Shown here: positions 1 through 11,362 of the stretch, piece by piece | Position numbering within the stretch: the first letter of the stretch is position 1 | Layout of the letters: every line of letters starts with the position of its first letter | Source: Corallococcus sp. EGB | GTDB taxonomy: Bacteria; Myxococcota; Myxococcia; Myxococcales; Myxococcaceae | Assembly (NCBI RefSeq): GCF_019968905.1 | Contig: NZ_CP079946.1 | Location: 1,612,001 to 1,676,000, forward strand | Length of the DNA stretch: 64,000 bases | Direction of reading: 5' to 3' | Program-made: the position numbers and the translations under genes | Notes under the pieces: generated by a model | The model's input: only the letters and a program-made list of their open reading frames with translations | The model's database searches: none | What the model was told of the DNA's origin: nothing

Positions 1-814
1 CGGCCTCCAGGGCCTCGTCGCTCTTGTCGAAGCCGAGGATGGGGACCTCCACCTTGCGCTCATTGCGCCGCGCATCCGCGCGCAGGTCCGCGAGCAGCTC
101 CTTCGCGCGCGCGCCCAGGTGCGGCCAGCGCTCCACCGCGAAGCTCCGGCCGATGCCAGGGGCCCGCTTGCGCGCGATGAGGCCGCCCTCGATGACGAGG
201 GTGCCCGAGCCACACATGGGGTCCACCAGCGCCTCCGTGCCCGTGTAGCCCGCCGCGCGCAGCAGGGCCGCGGCCAGGTTCTCCTTCAGGGGCGCGGGCG
301 TGGGACGCACGCGGTAGCCGCGCCGGTGCAGCGGCTCTCCGCACAGGTCCAGGGAGAGGGACAGCTTGTCCTTCACCAGGTGCGCCACCACGGACACGTC
401 CGGGTTGCGCGTGTCCACGTCCGGCCGCGCGCCCAGCTTGTCGCGCATGCGGTCCACGATGGCGTCCTTCACCTTCAGCGCCACGAAGCCGGAGTGCGCG
501 TGCCCGGTGTCCTTGAGGTTCGCGTCCACCGCGAACGTCACGTCCGTGGTGAGGTGCTCCTCCCACGGCACGCTGGCCACCGCGTCGTAGAGCCCCTGCG
601 CGCCGGGCGCGTCGAACTCGCCCAGCGGGTAGAGGACACGCATGGCGATGCGGGACCAGAGGCAGACGTTGAGCGCCTCGTCGAGCGCGGCCATGAAGCG
701 CACGCCGCCTCGGTCCTGGCGGATGCGCCTGGCGCCGAGCTCCTTCAGCTCCTCGGCGAGCAGGTCCTCGGTGCCGCGCGCGGCGGTGGCGAATAGGGCA
801 AGACGTTCAGCCAT
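1..814 (-). CDS. THUMP-domain class I rRNA methyltransferase (RlmL-like), 3' end cut by window edge
   Basis: Partial gene: the ATG is at 812-814 and the frame is still open at base 1, so about 271 N-terminal residues are visible. The start reads MAERLALFATAARGTEDLL, typical of the THUMP-methyltransferase family, which also covers proteins annotated as N6-adenine-specific DNA methylases. A SAM-binding motif DPMCGSGT follows the THUMP region. Family members make N2-methylguanosine in 23S rRNA or tRNA. The exact target cannot be read from this fragment, and the catalytic motif lies outside the window. It is the first gene of a minus-strand group, 42 bp downstream of the ABM-domain gene. Confidence 0.85.
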   Translation of the reverse strand, partial: MAERLALFATAARGTEDLLAEELKELGARRIRQDRGGVRFMAALDEALNVCLWSRIAMRVLYPLGEFDAPGAQGLYDAVASVPWEEHLTTDVTFAVDANLKDTGHAHSGFVALKVKDAIVDRMRDKLGARPDVDTRNPDVSVVAHLVKDKLSLSLDLCGEPLHRRGYRVRPTPAPLKENLAAALLRAAGYTGTEALVDPMCGSGTLVIEGGLIARKRAPGIGRSFAVERWPHLGARAKELLADLRADARRNERKVEVPILGFDKSDEALEA

Positions 815-856
815 GGTGCACCGCCCTTAGACGACCCCGGGGCGATTGGGAACTGC

Positions 857-1141
857 TCAGGTGGCCACGACCTCGTACATCGTGAAGGTGGCGCCCTCCT
901 GGGCCGCGCTGGCCGCCTTCGCCCGCTGGAAGTCCTCCGACTGGAAGTAGGCCCGCATGGCGTCCCGGTCCGCCCAGCGCGTGATGAGCAGGATTTCAGG
1001 CGAGCGCTCGAACGAGCGCAGCACCTCCAGGCCCAGGAAGCCCGCGTGGCCGTCCACGCGCCGCGAGCGCTCCTGGAGGCGGTGGACCCAGCCGTCCGCC
1101 TCTTCGGGGGACGCGCGGAAGCGGGAGATGGCGACAATCAT
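857..1141 (-). CDS. Antibiotic biosynthesis monooxygenase (ABM) domain protein
   Basis: This 94-residue protein is one ABM ferredoxin-like fold. It starts MIVAISRFRASPEEADGW and carries the family's centre, a hydrophobic strand followed by ITRWADRDAMRAYFQSEDF. Small stand-alone ABM proteins are usually dimers and include quinol monooxygenases and heme-degrading enzymes. The residues seen do not decide between these, so the substrate is unknown. It lies between the methyltransferase gene and ftsK on the same strand, without evident functional linkage. Confidence 0.75.
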   Translation of the reverse strand: MIVAISRFRASPEEADGWVHRLQERSRRVDGHAGFLGLEVLRSFERSPEILLITRWADRDAMRAYFQSEDFQRAKAASAAQEGATFTMYEVVAT

Positions 1142-1257
1142 TCGGCCGTCCGGGAAAAGGAGAGGGGGCGCCCGGAAGCTCCTTCCGTGACGCCCCCGAG
1201 GGGAAACCGCCGGGGGACGGAGGTCCGTTCCCCAGGCCTTGATGTCGTGGTGGCGGG

Positions 1258-4200
1258 CTACATCGCCCCGGCGCCGGGCATGTCGCCCAGGCCACGCAGC
1301 AGCACTTCGCGGGGCTTGGCGCCGTCCGCGGGGCCCACCACGCCGTCGCGCTCCATGCGCTCAATCATGCGCGCCGCGCGGTTGTAGCCGATGCGCATCT
1401 TGCGCTGGAGCATGGAGATGGAGACGGAGCGCATCTCGCTGACCGCCGCGAGCGCCTGGTCGTAGAGCTCGTCGGACAGCTCGTCCTCCTCGCCACCGCC
1501 GCCCTCGCCCTCCTCGTCGCGCGGCTTGAGGATGGACTCGTCGAAGACGGGCTTGCCCTGCGCCTTGAGGTGGTCCACCGCCTTCTTGATTTCATGCTCG
1601 GAGACGTAGGCGCCGTGCACGCGCTGCAGGTGGGCGCTCGTGGGCGGCATGATCAGCATGTCGCCCATGCCCAGCAGGGCCTCCGCGCCCACCGTGCCCA
1701 GAATGGTCATCGAGTCCGGCTTCGAGCGCAGCATGAAGCTGATGCGCGTGGGGAAGTTGGCCTTGATGATGCCCGTGACGACGTCCGTGGACGGACGCTG
1801 GGTCGCGACCATCAGGTGGATGCCGGCCGCGCGCGCCATCTGCGCGAGGCGCGCCACGTAGGTCTCCACCTCGCGGCTGGCGACCATCATCAGGTCCGCG
1901 AGCTCGTCGATGATGACGACGATATAGGGCAGCTTCTTGAGCTCCTTCTTCTCCGGGGAGGCGGCCTCCACCGGCGTGGACTCCTCGCTGTCCTCCTCGA
2001 ACTCCGCGTCCTCCTCGCCGTCGGCCTCCAGGTTGGGGGCAGGCTCGGAGACGATGGCCTCACGCAGCTCCTCGTCGTCCTCGCGAGGCAGGGCCACGCC
2101 CAGCCCGTCGCTGGCGGATGCGGGGGCCGCCGGCATGGTGCTGCCCTCCACGTCCACGACGAGCATCTTCTTGGGCTTGGACTTCTTCTTCGCGGCGGGC
2201 GCGGAGGCGGGCTTCTCCTCCGACGCCTGCGTCTCCACCAGCTTGTTGAAGCCGGCGATGTTGCGCACGCCCGCCTCTGACAGCATCTGGTAGCGGCGCT
2301 CCATCTCCTCCACCGCCCAGCGCAGCGCGAGCGCGGCCTTCTTGGGGTCGGTGACGACGGGGAGCAGCAGGTGCGGGATGCCCTCGTACACGGAGAGCTC
2401 CAGCATCTTCGGGTCCACCATGATGAAGCGGACCTCCTCGGGCGTGGCCTTGAGGAGGATGCTCATGATCATGGAGTTCACCGCCACGGACTTGCCGGAG
2501 CCGGTGGTGCCCGCGATGAGCAGGTGGGGGGCCTTGGCCAGGTCGAGCACGTACGGCATGCCCTCGATGTCCTTGCCCACGCACATGGACAGCTTGCTGC
2601 TGCTCTTCTGGAACGTGTCCTGCTCCGCGATCTCCTTGAGGAACACCGTCTCACGGTCGCGGTTCGGCACTTCGATGCCGACCACGCCCTTGCCGGGGAT
2701 GGGGGCGACGATGCGCACGCGCATGGCCTCCATGGCCATGGCCAGGTCGTCCTGGAGCGCGGCGATCTTGCTGACCTTGATGCCGGGTCCGGGCAGGAAC
2801 TCGTACATGGTGACGACGGGGCCGGGGCGGATTTCGACCACCTCGCCCACGATGCCGAAGTCCGCCAGCTTCGCGCGCAGCTTCTCCGCCGTGACGAGGA
2901 ACGCGTCCTTGTCCAGCGCGGAGCGCTCCTTCTTGTCCGCCTCCAGCACGTCCAGCGGCGGCAGGGAGAAGCTCTTGCGGTCGCCCACGAACTCGAACTG
3001 GTCCTGCGGCCGCTTCACGGCGGTGGGCTTGGGCGGCGCCTTGGGCTCCACGATGAGCGGCATGCGCGCCAGCGCGGAGGGCGGCGCGGGGACGAGCGCG
3101 TTGCCCGGCGCCGCGGCGGGCTGCTTCTCCGCGGCCACGGGCTTCGCGGCGGGCTCGGCGGCCGGAGGCGCGAGCGACGCGGCGGGCACCGGCGGCGTGG
3201 AGGGCGCGGCGGGCGGGGTGACGATCTGGGGCGTCTTGCGCGCGCGGCGGGGCGGCTCGGCGGCCTCCGCGCTGGCGGGCAGCTGCGGCTGGGGCGCGAG
3301 GAAGGACGCGGCCCAGGCCGGGTCGGCGCCCGGCTGACGGCGCTCGGCGCGCTCGGGCGGCAGCGAGGGCTGCTCGTCGGAGGCGTCGTCGGTCTCGTCC
3401 TCCCCGGACGGCTCCTCGCGGGCGAGCTTCTTGTCCAGCTTCTCGCGCTCCTTCTGCTCCTTGAGCGCCTTCTTCGCGTTGGCGGCCTGCTCCTTCTCCG
3501 TCTGCTTCGCCAGGCGCACGGCCTCCTCGGCCAGGGCCTCCGCCTCGGCGGCCTCGGCCTCCTCGGCCAGGCGCTCGGCCTCGGAGAGCTCCTCCTCCTC
3601 GGCCTCCAACTCCGCGAGGAACGCGGCCTCCTCCTCCTTCTCCTGCGCGAGCCGCGCCTGGCGGGCCGCGTAGTTGACCTTCTGCTGCTCCCAGAAGACG
3701 TGCGCGGCCTCGGAGGCGCGGCGGCCCAGGACGGTGAGGCCGGCCCACACCAGCGAGCACAGCTTGAAGAACGTGTACTGGGTGCCGACGATGAACGCCG
3801 CCGCGCTGATGGCGGTGACGAGGATGATGGTGCCGACGGTGGAGAACATCCCCTCCATCAGGCCGCCCAGGCTCGCGCCCAGCGCGCCGCCGGGCGGGTG
3901 GGCCCAGCCCTTGTCCTTGGCGAACATGAGCTGCGCGAGCACGGACACGCTGCAGGTGAGCAGCGCCAGGGAGATGATCTGCGGCAGCCGGCGCCGGTCG
4001 CGGTTGCCCACGAAGAGCACCACCGCGGTGTAGATGCCACCCACGGGGATGAGGTAGGCGCACACGCCCAGCGCGCCGCGCAGCGTCTCCGCGATGAGGT
4101 GGCCCATGGGGCCCACCGCGTTGTGGAAGCCGGGCCCCACCCGGTCATGCGCGTCGAACGTGGCGACCGCCAGCAAGGCCAGCAGCGAGGCGGCCAGGAT

Positions 4201-4347
4201 GAAGACGCCGATGAGCGCACGTTTGGCGGGGCTGGCCGCGCCCGGCGCCTTCATCCGCTTGTTCGCGAGCGCCTTGCGACGCGTCGCGATCTCCTGCCGG
4301 GAGAGCACCGCCTTCTCCGCCCGACCACCCTTCTTGGCCGCTGTCAT
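1258..4347 (-). CDS. ftsK: DNA translocase FtsK
   Basis: FtsK pumps chromosomal DNA through the division septum. The 1029-residue protein has four membrane segments (about 44-64, 92-113, 122-142, 169-192). A charged Ala/Glu/Lys coiled-coil linker (226-312) and a Pro/Ala-rich stretch (to about 450) follow. The motor holds Walker A GTTGSGKS (613-620) and Walker B IVVIIDE (809-815). A winged-helix gamma domain (958-1016) would read KOPS-like polar sequences. Residues 706-803, between the conserved RNIAGFN and Walker B, form an acidic, Lys-patched insertion about 70 residues longer than in E. coli. The start at 4347 is preferred over upstream in-frame codons because it has an AGGGG-type ribosome site and the usual basic N-terminus. 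Confidence 0.95.
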   Translation of the reverse strand: MTAAKKGGRAEKAVLSRQEIATRRKALANKRMKAPGAASPAKRALIGVFILAASLLALLAVATFDAHDRVGPGFHNAVGPMGHLIAETLRGALGVCAYLIPVGGIYTAVVLFVGNRDRRRLPQIISLALLTCSVSVLAQLMFAKDKGWAHPPGGALGASLGGLMEGMFSTVGTIILVTAISAAAFIVGTQYTFFKLCSLVWAGLTVLGRRASEAAHVFWEQQKVNYAARQARLAQEKEEEAAFLAELEAEEEELSEAERLAEEAEAAEAEALAEEAVRLAKQTEKEQAANAKKALKEQKEREKLDKKLAREEPSGEDETDDASDEQPSLPPERAERRQPGADPAWAASFLAPQPQLPASAEAAEPPRRARKTPQIVTPPAAPSTPPVPAASLAPPAAEPAAKPVAAEKQPAAAPGNALVPAPPSALARMPLIVEPKAPPKPTAVKRPQDQFEFVGDRKSFSLPPLDVLEADKKERSALDKDAFLVTAEKLRAKLADFGIVGEVVEIRPGPVVTMYEFLPGPGIKVSKIAALQDDLAMAMEAMRVRIVAPIPGKGVVGIEVPNRDRETVFLKEIAEQDTFQKSSSKLSMCVGKDIEGMPYVLDLAKAPHLLIAGTTGSGKSVAVNSMIMSILLKATPEEVRFIMVDPKMLELSVYEGIPHLLLPVVTDPKKAALALRWAVEEMERRYQMLSEAGVRNIAGFNKLVETQASEEKPASAPAAKKKSKPKKMLVVDVEGSTMPAAPASASDGLGVALPREDDEELREAIVSEPAPNLEADGEEDAEFEEDSEESTPVEAASPEKKELKKLPYIVVIIDELADLMMVASREVETYVARLAQMARAAGIHLMVATQRPSTDVVTGIIKANFPTRISFMLRSKPDSMTILGTVGAEALLGMGDMLIMPPTSAHLQRVHGAYVSEHEIKKAVDHLKAQGKPVFDESILKPRDEEGEGGGGEEDELSDELYDQALAAVSEMRSVSISMLQRKMRIGYNRAARMIERMERDGVVGPADGAKPREVLLRGLGDMPGAGAM

Positions 4348-4408
4348 GGACCCCTGTTCCCTCTGCCCGATTCCAGCCGCGTAGCGAGCTGTAGCAATCC
4401 GCCCGGCG

Positions 4409-4436
4409 AGAATAGGGAGGGAGGGGGCGGGGTCAA
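4409..4436 (-). promoter_or_regulatory. Putative sigma70-type promoter of ftsK
   Basis: Read on the minus strand, TTGACC (4431-4436) is followed after 16 bases by TATTCT (4409-4414), about 60 bases before the ftsK ATG. Five of six and four of six consensus bases match. This is sequence inspection only. Confidence 0.4.
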
Positions 4437-4537
4437 TTTTCCGGCAGGTGTCCGAGGGGGCTGGACAGGGCCTACATTTCGGGCGCGTCCCCGTGGCGAG
4501 AGGGTATGGTGCCCGCCGCCAAGGAGACCCCAAGACC

Positions 4538-4885
4538 ATGTCCAACGTGACCCCCGACAAGCCCTCCCACAACGAAGACGACTACTTCGCGCGCGAGGAG
4601 ATTGAAGCCAAGCGCAAGCTGGCCCTCCAGCAGGCCCAGCAGACCGCGGTCCAGCAGCGCGAGGCGCTCAAGCAGTTGCACTACATGAAGTGCCCCAAGT
4701 GCGGCATGGACCTGCAGACGCTGAAGCAGGGCAACGTGGAGCTGGAGAGCTGCTTCAACTGCCACGGCATCTGGCTGGACGCGGGCGAGCTGGAGCAGGT
4801 CATCCAGCAGCACGGCCACGAGGGCAGCGGCAAGGTGATGGCCGCCGTCCTCAACCTGTTCAAGCGCACGCCGCCGTCCCCGTAG
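4538..4885 (+). CDS. zf-TFIIB zinc-ribbon protein
   Basis: A 115-residue soluble protein with a basic helical N-terminus (to about 48) and a TFIIB-type zinc ribbon: KCPKCGMDL followed by ESCFNCHGIWLDAGELEQ. The CPxC...CxxCxGxWLD signature defines the family, whose function is unknown. The ATG at 4538 is chosen because an AGGAG-like site lies upstream and the in-frame extension to 4448 is Arg/Gly-rich junk. It is divergent from ftsK and 26 bp upstream of gatC, so it may be co-transcribed with gatCAB. Confidence 0.8.
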   Translation: MSNVTPDKPSHNEDDYFAREEIEAKRKLALQQAQQTAVQQREALKQLHYMKCPKCGMDLQTLKQGNVELESCFNCHGIWLDAGELEQVIQQHGHEGSGKVMAAVLNLFKRTPPSP

Positions 4886-4911
4886 CACCTCGAATCCGGA
4901 GGAGGTTCCCC

Positions 4912-5199
4912 ATGGCCCTCACGCTCGAGCAGGTCCGGCACGTGGCCACCCTGGCGCGGCTGTCGCTGACGCCGCAGGAGGAGGAGCGCTACGCCACCCA
5001 GCTGTCCGCGGTCCTGGACGCGGTGGCGGAGCTGGAAGCGCTCGACGTGAGCCAGGTGGAGCCCACCTCCCACGCGACGCTCGCGTCCTCGCTCTTGCGC
5101 GAGGACGTGCTGCGTCCGTCGCTGCCCCCGGAAGCAGGGCTCGCCAACGCGCCGGCGAAGGTGGGCAGTGCCTTCGCGGTCCCGAAGATCCTGGAGTAG
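4912..5199 (+). CDS. gatC: Aspartyl/glutamyl-tRNA amidotransferase subunit C
   Basis: GatC stabilises the GatAB amidotransferase that converts mischarged Glu-tRNA(Gln) or Asp-tRNA(Asn) to the amide form. The 95-residue product has the family pattern: VRHVATLARLSLTPQEEE at the start, then the LDVSQVEPTSHA segment and an LREDVLRPSL turn. The ATG at 4912 follows a strong GGAGGAGG ribosome site. It is the first gene of gatC-gatA-gatB. Confidence 0.95.
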   Translation: MALTLEQVRHVATLARLSLTPQEEERYATQLSAVLDAVAELEALDVSQVEPTSHATLASSLLREDVLRPSLPPEAGLANAPAKVGSAFAVPKILE

Positions 5200-5205
5200 C
5201 CCGCC

Positions 5206-6669
5206 ATGTCGTCGCTCACCGACCTGTCGATGCTGGAGCTGGCGGCGAAGCTGGCCTCGCGCGAGGTGTCCTCCGTGGAGGCCACGCGCGCGAGCCTCCA
5301 GCGCATCGCCCAGGTGGACCCGAAGGTTCGCGCCTTCCTGCGCGTGGACGAAGCCGGAGCGCTGAAGGCCGCCGAGGCCAGCGACGCGCGCCGCAAGGCC
5401 GGCAGCCCGCTGAGCGCGCTGGACGGCGTGCCCGTGGGCCTCAAGGACATCTTCCTCACGGAGGGCGTGGAGACCACCTGCGCCTCGCGCCTGCTGGAGG
5501 GCTTCGTCCCGCCCTATGACGCCACCGTGGTGCGCCTGCTGAAGGAGGCGGGCCTGCCGCTCGTGGGGAAGCTGAACATGGACGAGTTCGCCATGGGCTC
5601 GTCCAACGAATCGAGCGCGTACTTCCCCACCCACAACCCGTGGGACCTGACGCGCACGCCGGGCGGCTCGTCCGGTGGCTCGGCCGCGGCGGTGGCGGCG
5701 CGCGAGGTGTTCGGCGCGCTGGGCACCGACACGGGCGGCTCCATCCGTCAGCCCGCGGCGCTCACCAACACGGTGGGGCTCAAGCCCACGTACGGGCGGG
5801 TGTCGCGCTACGGCGTCATCGCCTTCGCCTCGTCGTTGGATCAGCCGGGGCCCATGGCGCGCACGGTGGGGGACACCGCGGCGCTCTTCCAGCTCATCGC
5901 TCGGCATGATCCGCTGGACTCCACCTCCGCGGACGTGGAGACGCCGGACTGCCTCACGGGGCTGGAGGACGGCGTGCGCGGCCTCAAGCTGGGCGTGCCG
6001 CGCGAGTACTTCGCGGAAGGGATGGACCCGGAGGTCGCGGGCACGCTGCGCGCGTCGCTGGAGGAGCTGGAGAAGCTGGGCGCGACGCTGGTGGACGTGT
6101 CGCTGCCGCACACGAAGTACGCGCTGGCGACGTACTACCTGCTGGCGTCGTCGGAGGCGTCCAGCAACCTGGCCCGCTACGACGGCGTCCGCTACGGACA
6201 GCGGGCGAAGGACGCGCGCGGGCTCAAGGAGCTGTACACGCAGACGCGGGGCCAGGGCTTCGGCGCGGAGGTGAAGCGCCGCATCATGCTGGGCACCTAC
6301 GCGCTGTCCGCCGGCTACTACGACGCGTACTACCTGCGCGCGCAGAAGGTCCGCACGCTCATCCGCGAGGACTTCACGAAGGTGTTCCAGCAGGTGGACG
6401 CCATCGTGTCGCCCACGTCGCCGGTGCCGGCGTTCAAGCTGGGGTCGAAGGTGGACGACCCGCTGTCCATGTACCTGATGGACGTCTACACGCTGCCGTG
6501 CAACCTGGCGGGCCTGCCCGGCCTGTCCGTGCCGTGCGGCTTCACGCAAGGCGGGCTGCCCATGGGCATGCAGCTGTTGGGGCGCCCGTTCGACGAGGCC
6601 CGCCTGCTTCGCATCGCCCGCGCCTTCGAGCGTGAGCACGACTTCTTCCGCCGCGCCGCCCCCGTCTAG
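5206..6669 (+). CDS. gatA: Aspartyl/glutamyl-tRNA amidotransferase subunit A
   Basis: The 487-residue amidase subunit hydrolyses glutamine to ammonia for tRNA-dependent amidation. The amidase signature is complete: GVPVGLKD contains the catalytic lysine, and [15 protein letters not shown] followed by [10 protein letters not shown] supplies the Ser-cisSer-Lys triad. Length is normal. It starts 6 bp after gatC, so the two are probably translated together. Confidence 0.97.
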   Translation: MSSLTDLSMLELAAKLASREVSSVEATRASLQRIAQVDPKVRAFLRVDEAGALKAAEASDARRKAGSPLSALDGVPVGLKDIFLTEGVETTCASRLLEGFVPPYDATVVRLLKEAGLPLVGKLNMDEFAMGSSNESSAYFPTHNPWDLTRTPGGSSGGSAAAVAAREVFGALGTDTGGSIRQPAALTNTVGLKPTYGRVSRYGVIAFASSLDQPGPMARTVGDTAALFQLIARHDPLDSTSADVETPDCLTGLEDGVRGLKLGVPREYFAEGMDPEVAGTLRASLEELEKLGATLVDVSLPHTKYALATYYLLASSEASSNLARYDGVRYGQRAKDARGLKELYTQTRGQGFGAEVKRRIMLGTYALSAGYYDAYYLRAQKVRTLIREDFTKVFQQVDAIVSPTSPVPAFKLGSKVDDPLSMYLMDVYTLPCNLAGLPGLSVPCGFTQGGLPMGMQLLGRPFDEARLLRIARAFEREHDFFRRAAPV

Positions 6670-6696
6670 CGGGCGCGAGACACGGGTGACACCGCC

Positions 6697-8138
<1,442 letters not shown>

Positions 8139-8142
<4 letters not shown>

Positions 8143-9227
8143 CGAGGCACGGTGACGTGGAGCACGTCCTCGCCGCGTGGAGCGGCGGACCGGGCGAGCA
8201 CGTGCACGTCGTCCGGCCCCCGGCGCTCCAGGATGAGCGAGGGGGCCTCGAAGGTGTTGTCGAAGAAGCCGCCGGTGAGCTGCGGGTTCACCGCGTAGCG
8301 CACGCGCTTCAGGGTGCGCAGCTGCGTGAAGAGGCCCTCGTTGAACCACTGCTCGCGGCGCAGCTGCGTCTCGCCGGGCGCGTTGAAGGCCCAGGGCGCG
8401 TCCCAGCTCCACGCGTTGGCGGAAGGCTGCGCGATGACCTCCACGCCCAGCGCGTCCAGGTACTGCGCGCAGGGCACGAAATAGGGTTCGCCGGACGTGT
8501 GCGGTTCGCGGAAGCCGTCGTAGCAGACGAGCGTCCCCAGCTTCCCGAACGGCGTGTCCAGCACGGGCAGGTCCTCCGGGCGGCCCGGGCTCAGGTGCAG
8601 CACGTCCTCCTGCGTGGGCACCAGGTTCACCTTGCGCGTGACGGCGACGCAGTGCCCGTCCGGTGAGAACGTGTAGCTGGTGTTGAAGGTGCGCGCGCCC
8701 GCGGGCTCGTACTCGGGCGTGTCCGGGCCCAGACGGTTCATGGGCAGCAGCGCGCTGCCGGCCACCACCCACAGCCCGAAGTCCCGGGCGATGCCGGAGA
8801 AGGTCTCGTACATCGCGCGGTGCACGCGGGGCGCCACCGTGGCGTAGAGGCATTCCTCCAGCGTCGGCGGGTGGAAGGCGCTCCACGTGCGGAACATGCC
8901 GAGCCACTCCGCCAGCGCCACGCGCGCCATCGCCCCGTTCGTCGTCTTGCGGCGGCGGACGCGCGGGAGGTGCCCCAGCAGCCCCAGCGCCGCGCCCACC
9001 ATCTCCGGCCAGACAGCGAGCGCGGGATTCAACGGCCGGCCCTCTGGGTCGCGAGGCCGCAGCGCGTCCACGCGGGCGGCGAGCGCCCGGTGATGCGAGG
9101 CGAACGTCGCCTGCGAGGCGTAGTCGTCGAGCGTGACGCGCGGCTGGATGGCGAACAGGTCGAGGGAGGAGGCCACAGTGCCGCGAGGATGGCACCGGCC
9201 TCCAGGCCGCGCGAGCGGCCCGGACAT
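8139..9227 (-). CDS. Carbon-nitrogen hydrolase (nitrilase superfamily)
   Basis: A 362-residue protein with the nitrilase-fold catalytic triad in order: Glu75 in LAVWPEMVG, Lys199 in VTRKVNL, and Cys235 in LVCYDGF. The superfamily cleaves non-peptide C-N bonds (nitriles, amides, N-carbamyl compounds). The substrate class cannot be assigned from the motifs. The spacing between Glu and Lys is longer than in small amidases, with an inserted segment at about 80-135. A GTG at 9176 could be the real start, since the first 17 residues of the longer form look non-conserved. Confidence 0.75.
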
Positions 9228-9282
9228 GGACCGTCAGGTTCCAGCAATGCCACCGTCGAGGCCGTGCCCATCAGGGGGACCC

Positions 9283-10230
9283 GTGACGCACATGAAGAGG
9301 ACGCTCCACGTCGAAGTGCACCCGTTCGTCGACGCGGCGGAGGCGCTCGCGGGACGGAAGGCGAAGGCCCGTGGCGTGGCGCCCGACACCACCGTGTGGT
9401 GGCTCGCGGACGGGGAGGGTGATGGCGACGAGGTCCTCCACTTCGCGGACGCGTGGGACTCCTGGGAACGATTCACGCTGCCTCGCGATGCCCCGGACTT
9501 CGACTACGTCCAGCCGCTCCCGGGCGGTGAGGTGCTGCTCGTGAACGCGCGGTGCCGCTACCTCTCCGAGAGGGCGCACGAGCGCAACGCCCACGTCTAC
9601 GAGCCCGAAGGTGCGTTGTCGCGCGAGCTCACCCTGGGGGACGGCATCGCTGACGTGCAGGCGACATCCGACGGACAGGTCTGGGTCAGCTACTTCGATG
9701 AAGGCGTCTTCGGCAACCGGGGCTGGGGCGGGGATGAAACCCGGCGCCCCATCGGCGAGGACGGACTGGTGCGCTTCGATGCACTGGGACGGCGGCAGGA
9801 GAGCGGCGTGCGGATGGCGCTGCCCGGGGAGCAGAGCATCTCGGACTGCTACGCGCTCAACGTCGCTTCGGAGCGGGAGACCTGGTTCTACAGCTACACG
9901 GACTTCCCGCTCGTGCGCATGCGGCCCGGCCAGCCCTCCACGCTCTGGCGCTCACCGGTACGGGGCGCACACGCCATCGTCGTCAGCGACACGCACGTCC
10001 TGTTCGGGGGCGGCTACGACGATGCCTTCCAGCTCCAGCTCTTCTCGCTCTACGACCGGGGCCACCAGCGCCTGGGGCCCGGGGCCCGCGTCATCCTCAC
10101 GGATGAGACGGGCCGCCCGTGGCAGCCCTCGTGGCTCAAGGGCCGGGGAAGCTGGCTCCACGGCGCGGAAGGGACTCGCCACTTCCGCGTGCCCATGGAG
10201 GAGCTGATCGCCCTGGCGGCGGCTACTTGA
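9283..10230 (+). CDS. Hypothetical beta-propeller-like protein
   Basis: About 315 residues, no signal peptide, and no named domain I recognise with certainty. The chain is made of short beta-strand blocks with recurring DGQVWVSYFDEG-, GEDGLVRFDALG- and ADGEGDGDEV-like turns, suggesting a WD40/NHL-type propeller. The GTG at 9283 is preferred because AGGGGG sits 4 bases upstream. ATG 9292 is the alternative. It is divergent from the nitrilase-fold gene and its 3' end overlaps the convergent oxygenase gene by 8 bp. Confidence 0.6.
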   Translation: MTHMKRTLHVEVHPFVDAAEALAGRKAKARGVAPDTTVWWLADGEGDGDEVLHFADAWDSWERFTLPRDAPDFDYVQPLPGGEVLLVNARCRYLSERAHERNAHVYEPEGALSRELTLGDGIADVQATSDGQVWVSYFDEGVFGNRGWGGDETRRPIGEDGLVRFDALGRRQESGVRMALPGEQSISDCYALNVASERETWFYSYTDFPLVRMRPGQPSTLWRSPVRGAHAIVVSDTHVLFGGGYDDAFQLQLFSLYDRGHQRLGPGARVILTDETGRPWQPSWLKGRGSWLHGAEGTRHFRVPMEELIALAAAT

Positions 10231-11185
10231 GGAAGCCCAGCTCGCGCAGGCGCTGCTTGAGGAACGCGTCCGCGGTGATGGGCGGGTGGCGCGCCGGGTT
10301 GTCCGGCGTCTCCGTCTGCGGCAGCGGCTTGAGGATGCAGTCGGAGAACGGGTGCACGAAGAAGGGCATGGAGTAGCGCACCGTGTCCTGCTCGGGGCTG
10401 GGCGGGTTCACCACCCGGTGCGTGGTGGACGGGATGACGCCGTTCATCACCCGGCTCAGCATGTCGCCCGAGTCCACGACGATCTGCCCGCGCAGCGTGT
10501 CCACCGGAATCCACTCGCCGTCGCGCGTGAGCAGCTCCAGGCCGCCGGCCGTGCCCTCGCACAGGAGCGTGATGAAGTTGATGTCCTCGTGCTCCGCGGC
10601 GCGCACCGCGCCCGGGATGAAGCGGTCCTTCAGCGGCGGGTAGTGGATGAGCCTCAGCACCGAGTTGCCGTCCACCGTCATGTCGCTGAGCGTGTTGCGC
10701 TCGATGCCCAGGTACTCCGCCAGCGCCTGGAGCATCACCGTCGCCGCGCCGTCCAGCTCCCGGTAGAGCGTCAGCGTGTGCTCACGGAAGGTGGGCACCT
10801 CCTCCGGCCAGACGTTGGCGCCGTAGTCCTCGCGGTAGGGGTGACCCACGGGCAGCTCGCGGCCCACGTGCCAGAACTCCTTCAGGTCCCCCACCTTGCG
10901 GTTCTTCGCGTGCTCCTGGCCAAACGCCATGAAGCCCCGCTGCCCCGGACGCTCCGGCACCGCGTAGCGCGTCTTGGTGGACTCCGGCAGCTGGAAGAAG
11001 CGCTCCACGTCCGAGTAGGTGCGGCGGATGAGCGCGTCGTCGACGCCGTGACCCTCCACGGTCACGAAGCCGAACTCCTTGAGCGCGTCGCCAAACACCT
11101 GGACGAAGCGGGCCCGCTCCTCGGGAGTGCCGGAGCGGTAGTGGGACAGGTTCACGGTGGGGATGCGTCGAGCCGAGCGGGACAT
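10223..11185 (-). CDS. 2-oxoglutarate/Fe(II) oxygenase, isopenicillin N synthase family
   Basis: The 320-residue protein has the N-terminal DIOX_N region (IPTVNLSHY ... FGFVTVEGHGVD) and the jelly-roll core. The metal triad is His and Asp in EHEDINFITLL and a distal His in STTHRVVNP; the co-substrate Arg is in VRYSMPFF. Family members hydroxylate, desaturate or cyclise small molecules, but no substrate can be inferred. The ATG at 11185 is chosen because an AGGA site lies 8 bases upstream; ATG 11194 is possible. Confidence 0.85.
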   Translation of the reverse strand: MSRSARRIPTVNLSHYRSGTPEERARFVQVFGDALKEFGFVTVEGHGVDDALIRRTYSDVERFFQLPESTKTRYAVPERPGQRGFMAFGQEHAKNRKVGDLKEFWHVGRELPVGHPYREDYGANVWPEEVPTFREHTLTLYRELDGAATVMLQALAEYLGIERNTLSDMTVDGNSVLRLIHYPPLKDRFIPGAVRAAEHEDINFITLLCEGTAGGLELLTRDGEWIPVDTLRGQIVVDSGDMLSRVMNGVIPSTTHRVVNPPSPEQDTVRYSMPFFVHPFSDCILKPLPQTETPDNPARHPPITADAFLKQRLRELGFLK

Positions 11186-11362
11186 GCCGCGCATCCTACC
11201 CGCGTGACATCTTCCTGACACGCCGCAGTCCGCCGCCCAACCGTCACCCCGGCCCACGGGCCGGGTGCCCCCCTCATTTTGCGACACCCATCCTTGGCGG
11301 CAATGGATGCAGGGCTTCCAGGATGTGCAGATTGGGCAGGGAGTTGGCCAGGGGGGCGCGGT

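Noticed and set aside
2371-4605. Plus-strand frame of 744 codons opposite ftsK
   Set aside because: Shadow of ftsK: composition dominated by Arg, His, Leu and Gly, with no motif.
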